From JBASTI01 sp964374025 (GTDB lineage: Bacteria > Patescibacteriota > Minisyncoccia > Spechtbacterales > HO2-43-30), in assembly GCA_964374025.1 (NCBI GenBank), contig CAYJWU010000012.1:1-24633 (forward strand): a DNA stretch of 24,633 nt. The letters are read 5' to 3'. This document shows positions 15,433 to 22,114 of the stretch, piece by piece. The position numbers were made by a program, and so were the translations under genes. Every line of letters begins with the position of its first letter. Position 1 is the stretch's first letter. The notes beneath the pieces are model-generated. The model was not told where the DNA came from. It ran no database searches and worked only from the letters and a program-made list of their open reading frames with translations.

Positions 15433-16086
15433 ATGGCAGGAATGTCCGAGAATGAGAGAATAACGCAGAAGACCTACGACCTCACGGCCAAAGATTGGGC
15501 GAGAGGTCATGATAATACCGACTACTGGCGCGAAGAGTTTAAAACCTTCTCCCTTATATTGCCAAAGGGGAAAATTTTGGATGTGGGCTGTGGCTACGGC
15601 AGGGATTACGCAATGTTTCGCGACGCGGGATACGATTATGTGGGGCTGGATTTTTCCTGCGCTTTTTTGACAGAGATGCGTAAGCGTTTCCCAGAAGCGA
15701 AGGTTGTCAACGCAAATATGCGCTTAATACCGACATTGTTTGCAAAGGATTCATTTGATGGCTTTTGGGCCGCGGCGTCCCTCCTGCACATAGAAAAAAG
15801 CATCATAAAGGATGTGCTCCAAGGCATAGGGCAAGTCGTAAAGCCGGCCGGCATCGGCTTTATATCTGTCAAAAAAGGCGACGGAGAGGGCATAGTTTCA
15901 GAAACAAGAGACGGCTGGGCAACGGAGGATAAAAGGTTTTTCGCGTACTATCAACTCCAGGAATTTTCGCAAATTCTTACGGAAGCAGGCTTTACGCCCA
16001 TGCTGTCTGGGGAGAGCCATCGCAGCATAGGCGATACTAAGTGGCTTGAGTTTATAGTAAGATGCGATAAATCAAAAGGGACATAA
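15433..16086 (+). CDS. Class I SAM-dependent methyltransferase
   Basis: A 217-residue Rossmann-fold methyltransferase transferring a methyl group from S-adenosylmethionine to an unknown substrate. Motif I is ILDVGCGYGRDY (about 47-58), with the acidic ribose-binding end of strand 2 in YVGLDFS and the post-motif region DSFDGFWAAASLLHI (about 107-121), as in small-molecule methyltransferases of the Methyltransf_11/25 type. The N-terminal YDLTAKDWARGHD resembles the start of UbiE-like enzymes. GGAGG lies 6 nt before the ATG at 15433; ATG 15442 is an alternative. Nothing nearby indicates its substrate. Codon spacing and motifs are intact. Confidence 0.8.
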   Translation: MAGMSENERITQKTYDLTAKDWARGHDNTDYWREEFKTFSLILPKGKILDVGCGYGRDYAMFRDAGYDYVGLDFSCAFLTEMRKRFPEAKVVNANMRLIPTLFAKDSFDGFWAAASLLHIEKSIIKDVLQGIGQVVKPAGIGFISVKKGDGEGIVSETRDGWATEDKRFFAYYQLQEFSQILTEAGFTPMLSGESHRSIGDTKWLEFIVRCDKSKGT

Positions 16087-16117
16087 AGTTTCGTACAAAA
16101 CTTTTACGGTAAAACAC

Positions 16118-16146
16118 TGGACAAAGGTAGACCTTTATGGTACAAT
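16118..16146 (+). promoter_or_regulatory. Promoter of the gene at 16192
   Basis: TGGACA (16118-16123), 17-bp spacer ending in TGG, TACAAT (16141-16146). It closely resembles the dehydrogenase promoter but here leads to a leader of about 40 nt. Confidence 0.65.
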
Positions 16147-16191
16147 GGTGGCAGCAGGCCGAAGGCAAAGATTGCTTTGGGAGATGAGGAA

Positions 16192-16938
16192 ATGAGCGAG
16201 ATAGGCGACAGACGGACACCCGAAGAGGGCGAGTCGATATACCTCAATGTGGCTCTATACAATGGAGTTGTTGGTTTCGAGCCCGAGTTCATTTTCAGTG
16301 ACGGCATACTTGCTACAAAGTATCCTAAGGAGCATGACCGCGAGTACTGGGAGGAGCCGGGCTACTACGTTTACGATTTCAATGATTACCATTCCAATCC
16401 GGGGATTTTTCGCTCCGTGCGAATATTTAAAGCCGCGCTCGGAGAGAAGGTTTTCCTGCACGAGGGCGAGAAATGGAAGGGGCGAGTGGCCGAGTGGTAT
16501 GTTTCCGACAGGAAATCCAAAGACGGTCGGGCGATTATTTACGTGACCGTCCGCGAACTCCGGCGTCGCTACTCTTGGTTCAGAGAAAGGGTGGGTAATG
16601 GTCTTGAGGTTTCCCTGAAGTGTGGGGATGCATTATTGCGCCGGAGAGTAATACCTCTCGAGGTGCATCTCTATCGCTTTCGCGCGGAAGGAGACCCCAC
16701 AAAAACTATCACGGAGATGAAGGCTCTTGGGACGCCGCAAAGGCCGGTCGTCTTGGTGGACTTTCCGCGTAGGACTAATTTCGCGGCTCTGGTTGAGGCA
16801 GAGGTTGCTGGTTTTGGGAAGCTGAAGAGCCCTGCCGTGAGAAAAGTCGCAGGTAATAAAATATCCATGACGATACGTCTCGTGGATTCCAAAACCCTGG
16901 AAAGATACAAAAACCTTCCGCTCGCAGGAAGGAGTTAG
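16192..16938 (+). CDS. Hypothetical protein, 248 residues
   Basis: I do not recognise this protein. It is soluble and rich in charged and aromatic residues (EHDREYWEEPGYYVYDFNDYH at about 46-66). A central Arg-rich part follows (RELRRRYSWFRERVGNG, then DALLRRRVIPLEVHLYRF), and the C-terminal region ends with SMTIRLVDSKTLERYKNL. No signal peptide, membrane helix or catalytic motif is visible. ATG 16192 is chosen because GGGAG lies 8 nt upstream; an upstream in-frame TTG at 16177 has no such site. It has its own promoter and a strong terminator, so it is an independent transcription unit. Confidence 0.65.
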   Translation: MSEIGDRRTPEEGESIYLNVALYNGVVGFEPEFIFSDGILATKYPKEHDREYWEEPGYYVYDFNDYHSNPGIFRSVRIFKAALGEKVFLHEGEKWKGRVAEWYVSDRKSKDGRAIIYVTVRELRRRYSWFRERVGNGLEVSLKCGDALLRRRVIPLEVHLYRFRAEGDPTKTITEMKALGTPQRPVVLVDFPRRTNFAALVEAEVAGFGKLKSPAVRKVAGNKISMTIRLVDSKTLERYKNLPLAGRS

Positions 16939-16952
16939 GAAGAGGACAAAGC

Positions 16953-16988
16953 AATCGCCCCTTGATTGTTTCGGGGGGCGATTTTTTT
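16953..16988 (+). terminator. Intrinsic terminator after the 248-residue ORF
   Basis: AATCGCCCC pairs with GGGGCGATT around a loop of about 13 nt, followed by a run of T. Confidence 0.85.
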
Positions 16989-17025
16989 ACCTCTTATTTT
17001 CGGCCATGAGTCCGTTTTCATTCAT

Positions 17026-17054
17026 TTGACATGCTTTTTACTTCGTGGTATAAA
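17026..17054 (+). promoter_or_regulatory. Promoter of the small gene at 17083
   Basis: Perfect TTGACA (17026-17031), 17-bp spacer ending in GTGG, TATAAA (17049-17054). The leader is about 22 nt and contains CGGAGG. Confidence 0.75.
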
Positions 17055-17082
17055 GGCGGTATAGTACAAACGGAGGTGGAAA

Positions 17083-17334
17083 ATGGGTCAGCGAATGGAT
17101 GGGGAAACATATGCTTTGGGGGCTGCAGAAATAAAGGCGATAGAAAACGCACTGAAAAACGAGTATTTCAGATTGAAGAATGCCGGGGGGAATCAGTACG
17201 GACCACTTTCCCTAAAGCAACTATGGGCGCTGAAGAGTCTCATAGGGTTTGGCAGGGTGACTCTTTCCCGCCGGACTATGCTGAAAGAGGTGTTTAGCCA
17301 ATACATTGATAATCTCAGCCAGCTTCCGCAATAA
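17083..17334 (+). CDS. Small hypothetical protein, 83 residues
   Basis: I do not recognise this protein. It is short and mostly helical by composition (AEIKAIENALKNEYFRLKNA, then LKQLWALKSLIGFG, then MLKEVFSQYIDNLSQL), with no membrane segment or cysteines. The size and helical make-up would suit a small DNA- or protein-binding factor, but this is only a guess. CGGAGG ends 7 nt before the ATG at 17083, a good promoter lies upstream, and a strong terminator follows about 60 nt after the stop codon. Confidence 0.65.
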   Translation: MGQRMDGETYALGAAEIKAIENALKNEYFRLKNAGGNQYGPLSLKQLWALKSLIGFGRVTLSRRTMLKEVFSQYIDNLSQLPQ

Positions 17335-17395
17335 GCAAGCGTTAGGCGTCGGTCCGACTGGACTTGTGAGAAACGTGTTTGCCAGCAGACGGCAA

Positions 17396-17430
17396 GCCCC
17401 GCTCAATTACGAGCGGGGCGATTTTTTTTA
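17396..17430 (+). terminator. Intrinsic terminator after the 83-residue ORF
   Basis: GCCCCGCTC pairs with GAGCGGGGC across a 6-nt loop and is followed by eight T. Confidence 0.9.
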
Positions 17431-17465
17431 TTTTCTTCCCGCGAGAACATTGTGTAGTAATGCGA

Positions 17466-17495
17466 AAAATAAAAAAGCTCCTGTAATTGAGGAGC
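17466..17495 (-). terminator. Minus-strand intrinsic terminator, probably ending the dnaB-recR transcript
   Basis: On the minus strand, GCTCCT, 7-nt loop, AGGAGC, then TTTTTTATTTTT. It lies about 300 nt beyond the recR stop codon. Confidence 0.75.
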
Positions 17496-17551
17496 AATGT
17501 TAGGGACGGAAACGTTGTGCGCGTCGCACTCTCGATACTTGAAGGCAATTG

Positions 17552-17599
17552 AGTTTTTATACAAAAATCTTGCTATAGCAAGATTTTTGTATAAAAACT
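17552..17599. repeat. Perfect 48-bp palindrome
   Basis: Positions 17552-17575 and 17576-17599 are exact reverse complements with no spacer; the centre is GCTATAGC. Each arm carries TACAAAAATCTTGC or its complement. A related half-copy occurs at the left edge of the window. Confidence 0.95.
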
Positions 17600-17652
17600 A
17601 TTTTGAAAAAAAGGAAACCACCCGATGATGGATGGTTACTTTGTACTCATCC

Positions 17653-17711
17653 TCCTCTCTGTATTCTTTGCGAAAACCTGTCCTGGACTTGTCGAAGGAA
17701 TACAGAGAGGA
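17653..17711. repeat. 14-bp inverted repeat downstream of recR
   Basis: TCCTCTCTGTATTC (17653-17666) and GAATACAGAGAGGA (17698-17711) are exact reverse complements around a 31-nt loop, which itself contains GTCCTGGAC. Confidence 0.85.
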
Positions 17712-17726
17712 AGTGCTAGGATATAG

Positions 17727-17750
17727 CGCCCGCCCTTCCGACGACGGGCG
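17727..17750. repeat. Short G/C-rich inverted repeat downstream of recR
   Basis: CGCCCG (17727-17732) and CGGGCG (17745-17750) can pair. It lies about 40 bp past the recR stop codon and has no T-tract. Confidence 0.5.
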
Positions 17751-17791
17751 AAGCGATTCCGTCCGGTCAACTGTTTCCAGCATTTCTACTT

Positions 17792-18403
17792 CTACCGCCT
17801 TCCCTCAAGCGCGTTTTTTATGGTTTCCTCGTCGGCGTACTCAAGTTCCGCGCCTGACGAGAGCCCGCGGCCGAGACGGGTTGTTTTTATTTGGAAGCCC
17901 TGTTCTTTGAGCGGCTTTAGTTGTTGTTCTATATATAGCGATGTAAAATCGCCTTCGCGGCGCGGGGTAAGGGCTAAAATTAGTTCGAAAGCGGGAGAAT
18001 TCCCCTCCTTACGAAGGAGGCCTGCCTGCCGGACAGGCAGGGGCGAGGGGTGGTCGTTCACTAACCTTTGGACTAACAAACTTAGCCTCTTATACGCCGT
18101 GCTTTCTTTTTCGAGCGGATCAATAAACCCCCCGAGCACAAAGTAGTGCCCCTGGAATTGTCTAGTTTTTTCAATATTCAGCGCGTCGGTTTCTTTTTCC
18201 ACCAAGCATATTGTATTTTTGTCGCGCTTGGGGCTTATGCAAATTACGCAGTGAGGCGAATCATATGAAGGAAGGAAGCAGTTTTCGCATAGCCGGATGC
18301 TTTCCCCCACGGATTTTAAGGTATCAGAAAGCGCTGATATTTCCCCGTCATTTCGAAGTAAATAAAAAACAAACCGGGCGGCTTGGCGTGGACCTATACC
18401 GGG
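17792..18403 (-). CDS. recR: Recombination protein RecR, N-terminus lost in the assembly gap
   Basis: RecR works with RecO/RecF to load RecA at gaps and breaks. The visible 203 residues start at the helix-hairpin-helix (PGIGPRQAARFVFYLL), so only about 15-20 residues are missing. A C4 zinc finger follows (CENCFLPSYDSPHCVIC), then the Toprim domain (CLVEKETDALNIEK, then the C-terminal TRLGRGLSSGAELEYADEET). The Toprim domain has an unusual insertion (PSPLPVRQAGLLRKEGNS) encoded by a palindromic element at 18002-18050. The continuous open frame with dnaB through the N-run is an artefact: DnaB ends at the gap and RecR is a separate protein. Confidence 0.9.
   Translation of the reverse strand, partial: PGIGPRQAARFVFYLLRNDGEISALSDTLKSVGESIRLCENCFLPSYDSPHCVICISPKRDKNTICLVEKETDALNIEKTRQFQGHYFVLGGFIDPLEKESTAYKRLSLLVQRLVNDHPSPLPVRQAGLLRKEGNSPAFELILALTPRREGDFTSLYIEQQLKPLKEQGFQIKTTRLGRGLSSGAELEYADEETIKNALEGRR
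18002..18050. repeat. Palindromic element inserted in frame in recR
   Basis: Two adjacent hairpins, CCTCCTT/AAGGAGG (18004-18020) and CCTGCCTG/CAGGCAGG (18021-18041), are enclosed by CCCCTC (18002-18007) and GAGGGG (18045-18050). On the minus strand they encode PSPLPVRQAGLLRKEG, absent from ordinary RecR, where the strand leading to ILA.(T/L)P follows directly. Confidence 0.8.
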
Positions 18404-18503
18404 NNNNNNNNNNNNNNNNNNNNNNNNNNNNNNNNNNNNNNNNNNNNNNNNNNNNNNNNNNNNNNNNNNNNNNNNNNNNNNNNNNNNNNNNNNNNNNNNN
18501 NNN
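18404..18503. other. Assembly gap of 100 N
   Basis: Exactly 100 N between the 3' end of dnaB and the 5' end of recR. The missing DNA should hold the last residues of DnaB, the intergenic spacer and the first 15-20 codons of recR; the true length is unknown. Confidence 0.95.
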
Positions 18504-21142
18504 TTAGCAAGGTCCCTGAAACTGACCCGTTTTTCATCAAAATATAACTGTACCTTTCCCAGGGGGCCGTTTCTGTGTTTCGCGATATGGATTTCGGCAG
18601 TGTTTCTTTTTACGGGGTCTTCGGTGTTCCTGACATCGCGATATATAAAAAGCACTACATCCGAATCTTGTTCTATGGAGTTGTGAACTATAATGTCATT
18701 GGCAACAAAGTTGTGCGCGCCCTCTACTGTAGCGTCATATACTTCTTCGGATTGCAATTTTTTGATTTCAGTAATTTCATCCCAGAAGACGTCGGATCTT
18801 GCTAAACTATGAAGTCTCGGACTTTCCAACGCAGTAGCTATCCGAGTCAATCTGTCTCGCCCTATCCCATTTTTGTGTAAAGCGCTTCCATTATACGCAA
18901 CATTGATATATTGGGCGACAGTTCGCCACCCTATATTCATCTCATTTTTAGCGTCCAGGATAACTGTTTGCCATGCTTCTTTGGGGATAACATCGACATT
19001 AGTATTTGTTTGTATCAAAGATAATGATTCTATGAGCTGCGGTATGATTTTTTTTCTTTTTCCCGCAATACCAATCTTATGGAGAAATTTAAGTTGTTCT
19101 GCCGCGCCTTCCACGTGAATGTGATACATTGTTCGGTATTTTTTTGAAGAAACATTTCTCAACGAGGATTGTATGTTTAGGCGCAGGAGCAAGTGCTGTA
19201 CCTGTTCAGCAAGCGCGGGGCTACTTGTCGCATAGTAAATAGCGCCAGCCGGCTTTCTGCCCGGGAGGCGCTTCCAACTCAAATTTCCGTCCGTTGCCCA
19301 TAGGTGCTTAAGAAATAGCGCTATTTTTTCATTATTGCATTGGAAGAGCGCTTGAGGAATTTGTTTTTCATACGATTTTGCAAGTTTAATGCCCAAGCCC
19401 CTGAACCAGTTTGTTATGGGGTTATGCACGTTATGCGTAAGGTGATACGGGCTTGGCAGGTATACGTGCCACCAATTTTCCTGTTTCACAATCCGCCCCG
19501 CGATGTTAAAAAGAGATTTTGCAGATTTTTTGACAGCTTGTATATTTTCCCAGTCCGCGCTTGTATAATGGAACGGTCTATTCGGCAAAACGCACCCGTC
19601 ACCAATAAGGTGCGCAAGAAGAATAAGCTCGTTGGTCGTAAGTTTATTTTTGGGCTTTGCCGGAGTAAATTCTCTTGGCAGAGCTATTTTATTTCCCGTC
19701 TCCAGTTGATCAAGTCGTGTCCATCCTTCTAGTTTTAAGAATGGATGATTTGCCGATGCCTTAATTGTTCTTCCGCTTCTTGTTTTGAGCAAATAAATCA
19801 TCTTTTTTCCAGATGCAAAAACCTTTATCATTTTATGGGTGCGCATTTTGTAAGTTTCTTTTACGGCCATAACGGGGAGCGGAACCTGATCTTTTCTTTG
19901 CGCTAATTCCTTGATCGAAATCCTCTCGCCGGTATCTGCTCGCGTAATAAGCGTATCGCCCGCAAGGCAACCCGAATCTCTCAAGTCCGATAACCTTGGT
20001 ATTTGAGGGGAGCGTTGTTCCACCGCGCGCGAAAGTTGGGAGACGGCAAGGACGGGGACATGGAGCTCGCGCGCGAGGGCTTTTAGGGAACGGGAAATTT
20101 CCGTCACCTGCTGGACCATAGATTCAAACGATGTGCGAGGTTGAATGAGCTGGAGATAATCTACGATTACAAGGCCAAGACTATGTTCTGCCTGGAGCCG
20201 GCGGGCCATAGCGCGCATCTGTATAATCGTAGGGGAGGGGGAATCGTCTATAAAAATAGGGGCCTCGGAAAGTACGCCAAGAGCGTTTTGAATTCTCAAA
20301 AAATCATTGTCCTCCCCTTTGCTCGAAAGATTCCCTGTGCGAATGCGCCAAAGATCCACATCAGCTTGAGACGCGATAAGGCGGTCAACGACCTGCTCCC
20401 GGGACATTTCCAGACTAAATATGCCCACAGGCACTTTGGATTTGATGGCGATATTTCTTGCGATATCAAGCGCGAAAGAAGTTTTTCCAAGACTCGGCCG
20501 CGCGGCAAGGACAATAAGATCGGATTTTTGCAGGCCGGCAAGATAATTATCCAAATCCGCAAAACCCGTAGGCACACCCCGTGTTTCCCCCTCATGACGG
20601 TGAAGTTTATCAATTCTCTCAAACGCTTCTTCAAGTGATGAGCGCACTTGTATAAAGTTTTGCGAGAGAGATTTTTCCGATATCCCGAATATTCTTTTTT
20701 CCGCTTCATCCAAAAGCACATCAATGTCTTCTTCCTCTCTGTAGCCAAGTTGGGCAATGTCGTACGAAGCGCCTATGAGCTCACGCAAGATTCTTTTTCT
20801 CTGGACAATTCTCGCGTAGTGGGCAATGTTGCTTGCCGTGGGCACCGAGTTTACGAGCTCCGCAAGATACGCTTGCCCGCCTATGTTTTTAATATCCCCG
20901 GTCTCCTTTAATTTGTTTGTGACACTTAGGATATCTATAGGCTCGCGGCGTTCAAAAAGAGATACCATCGCGGAGTAGATTGTATGATGCGTGTCTCTGT
21001 AAAAATCCTTAGGCAGTAAAAAATCCACCACTTTCATTATCGCGTCTTTGTCCAGCATAAGGGAACCAAGCACGGATTGCTCCGCCTCCACGTTTTGCGG
21101 CGGAATACGTTGTTCTAATTTTTGAGCATTCGCTTTTGCCAT
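18504..21142 (-). CDS. dnaB: Replicative DNA helicase DnaB containing an intein, C-terminal end in gap
   Basis: The hexameric helicase that unwinds DNA at the replication fork. The N-terminal domain begins RIPPQNVEAEQSVLGSLML. The RecA-like domain has Walker A ARPSLGKTSFAL (about 214-225), Walker B LGLVIVDYLQLI (about 322-333) and RDSG|SIEQDSDVV, split by a 430-residue intein at residues 392-821. The C-terminal segment runs to FDEKRVSFRDLA and stops at the N-run, probably only a few residues short. The start at 21142 (MAKANAQ) is chosen because a -10 box ends 6 nt upstream; the earlier ATG at 21160 overlaps that promoter. No Shine-Dalgarno site is seen. recR follows downstream. Confidence 0.93.
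18680..19969 (-). mobile_element. DnaB intein with LAGLIDADG homing endonuclease
   Basis: A complete 430-residue protein-splicing element. Its first residue is Cys (CLAGDTLI, block A). Block B is ASANHPFL, with Ser-Ala-Asn-His where TxxH is usual. The two LAGLIDADG-type motifs are LLAHLIGDGCVL (about 117-128) and FLKHLWATDGNL (about 219-230). Block F is VYDATVEGAHNFVANDIIVHN and it ends His-Asn, followed by Ser of the C-extein. The insertion point, RDSG|SIEQD, is the same as in the well-known Synechocystis DnaB intein. The frame is open throughout, so it is likely active in splicing; the DOD acidic residues are present. It looks more A/T-rich than its host gene, consistent with horizontal acquisition. 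Confidence 0.93.
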
Positions 21143-21148
21143 CAGTTT

Positions 21149-21177
21149 ATAATATCGCATTAATATTATGGGGGCAA
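21149..21177 (-). promoter_or_regulatory. dnaB promoter
   Basis: On the minus strand, TTGCCC (21177-21172), 17-bp spacer, TATTAT (21154-21149), then 6 nt to the ATG at 21142, which implies a leaderless mRNA. Confidence 0.7.
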
Positions 21178-21200
21178 GTTTGTTTTGTCCCGTTTGTTTG

Positions 21201-21231
21201 GTCTCGCTACGCGAGATCTGGCGTAGCCAGA
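21201..21231. repeat. Double-hairpin element between dnaB and the crotonase operon
   Basis: Two adjacent 15-bp hairpins, TCTCGC-TAC-GCGAGA (21202-21216) and TCTGGC-GTA-GCCAGA (21217-21231). CTACGC and GCGTAG also pair across the junction, so the whole can form one larger imperfect palindrome. Confidence 0.8.
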
Positions 21232-21280
21232 CAAATTGTGCTACTTATGTATCATAGTTCTTACCATAAAGGAGGTATGC

Positions 21281-22114
21281 ATGGCTAAGGGGTATAAGTA
21301 TATATTGTACGAAACTGACGGAGATAGGATCACAACAGTAACTTTCAACAGGCCAGAGAGAATGAATGTTTTTAATCGAGAAATGTGCGCCGAATTAACT
21401 CTTGCTCTTGTGAGATTCGCACACGCTGACGAAGAAAAAGTTCTGATTCTTACCGGAGCCGGCCGTGCGTTTTCTACTGGCGAAGATTTGAGTAATATCA
21501 ATCTTGATGCAAACTACGACGAGATGTGCGAATACGCAAAGACAGCTTTGAGAGATTATCATAGTATAGTCCAATGGATACTAGGCGTTCAGAAGCCCGT
21601 TGTCGCATTGCTCAACGGAGTTGCGGCAGGCGCAGGGCTTTCTATCGCCCTTGCGTGTGACTACAGGTTTGTTGTCGGGGATTCCGATGACCTTAGGGGC
21701 AATCGCAGTATTTTTGTTCCGGCATTCGCGGATATGGGGCTAATAGCAGATTCCGGTATGACGGCAACCCTGCCAAGATTAGTTGGAAAACATGAGGCGC
21801 AAAAATGGTGCGAGCTTCCTCGTTATGGCGTGAGTATAGGAAAAGGCGTAGCGCTCGGGGTTGTAGATGATCCGACGACTTTAGATGTCATAGCAAAGGG
21901 TTCCTCCGTGGCATATGCGTTTTCCAAGGATGCGCGCAACAACGCTTTGCTCTATAAGCTCAACAAACGGGTTTTCCCTTGGGAACTGCGCGCGCAGACC
22001 GCGTGCCTTCAGAGTTATTACTTCAAGGAAAAGGCAAGAGCATTTCTGGAGAAGCAGAAGGCAAGGCCCGCCTCCGCCCAAGAGGGCTCTGGCGAGGCAA
22101 GGGAGGCGAAGTAA
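21281..22114 (+). CDS. Enoyl-CoA hydratase/isomerase (crotonase) family protein
   Basis: A 277-residue crotonase-fold protein; the family acts on acyl-CoA thioesters by hydration, isomerisation or ring opening. The two oxyanion-hole regions are AFSTGEDLS (about 63-71) and NGVAAGAGLSIALACDYR (about 110-127). The catalytic-loop region FADMGLIADSGMTATLPRLVG resembles that of PaaG-type isomerases (GLVPDSGGT), with Asp present. A charged low-complexity tail (KARPASAQEGSGEAREAK) extends past the family end. GGAGG lies 5 nt before ATG 21281; an upstream in-frame ATG at 21236 lacks a site. The next gene starts directly at its stop codon (TAAATG), so the two are translationally coupled and presumably act in one pathway. 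Confidence 0.85.
   Translation: MAKGYKYILYETDGDRITTVTFNRPERMNVFNREMCAELTLALVRFAHADEEKVLILTGAGRAFSTGEDLSNINLDANYDEMCEYAKTALRDYHSIVQWILGVQKPVVALLNGVAAGAGLSIALACDYRFVVGDSDDLRGNRSIFVPAFADMGLIADSGMTATLPRLVGKHEAQKWCELPRYGVSIGKGVALGVVDDPTTLDVIAKGSSVAYAFSKDARNNALLYKLNKRVFPWELRAQTACLQSYYFKEKARAFLEKQKARPASAQEGSGEAREAK

Larger units (their letters stand above)
17335..17791. other. Non-coding region of 457 bp between converging genes, rich in inverted repeats
   Basis: I see no convincing gene. It holds, in order, the plus-strand terminator at 17396-17430, a minus-strand terminator at 17466-17495, a perfect 48-bp palindrome at 17552-17599, a 14-bp inverted repeat at 17653-17711, and a short inverted repeat at 17727-17750. 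Open frames here have no ribosome binding site and track the palindromes. Confidence 0.7.

Noticed and set aside
16085..16104. Terminator after the methyltransferase gene
   Set aside because: AAAGTTT/AAACTTT can pair but the stem is A/T-rich and not followed by a T-tract; too weak to call.
17632..17910. Plus-strand ORF of 92 codons over the inverted repeats and the recR 3' end
   Set aside because: It has no ribosome binding site, is built from repeat sequence and overlaps the recR coding end.
20141..20638. Plus-strand ORF of 165 codons opposite dnaB
   Set aside because: It is a shadow of the conserved DnaB helicase domain.
17792..21160. A single DnaB-RecR fusion protein
   Set aside because: The open frame passes only through filler N; both proteins have their normal ends at the gap.
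21143..21160. DnaB start at the ATG at 21160
   Set aside because: The codons 21160-21143 overlap the -10 box TATTAT; the ATG at 21142 fits the family start and the promoter.
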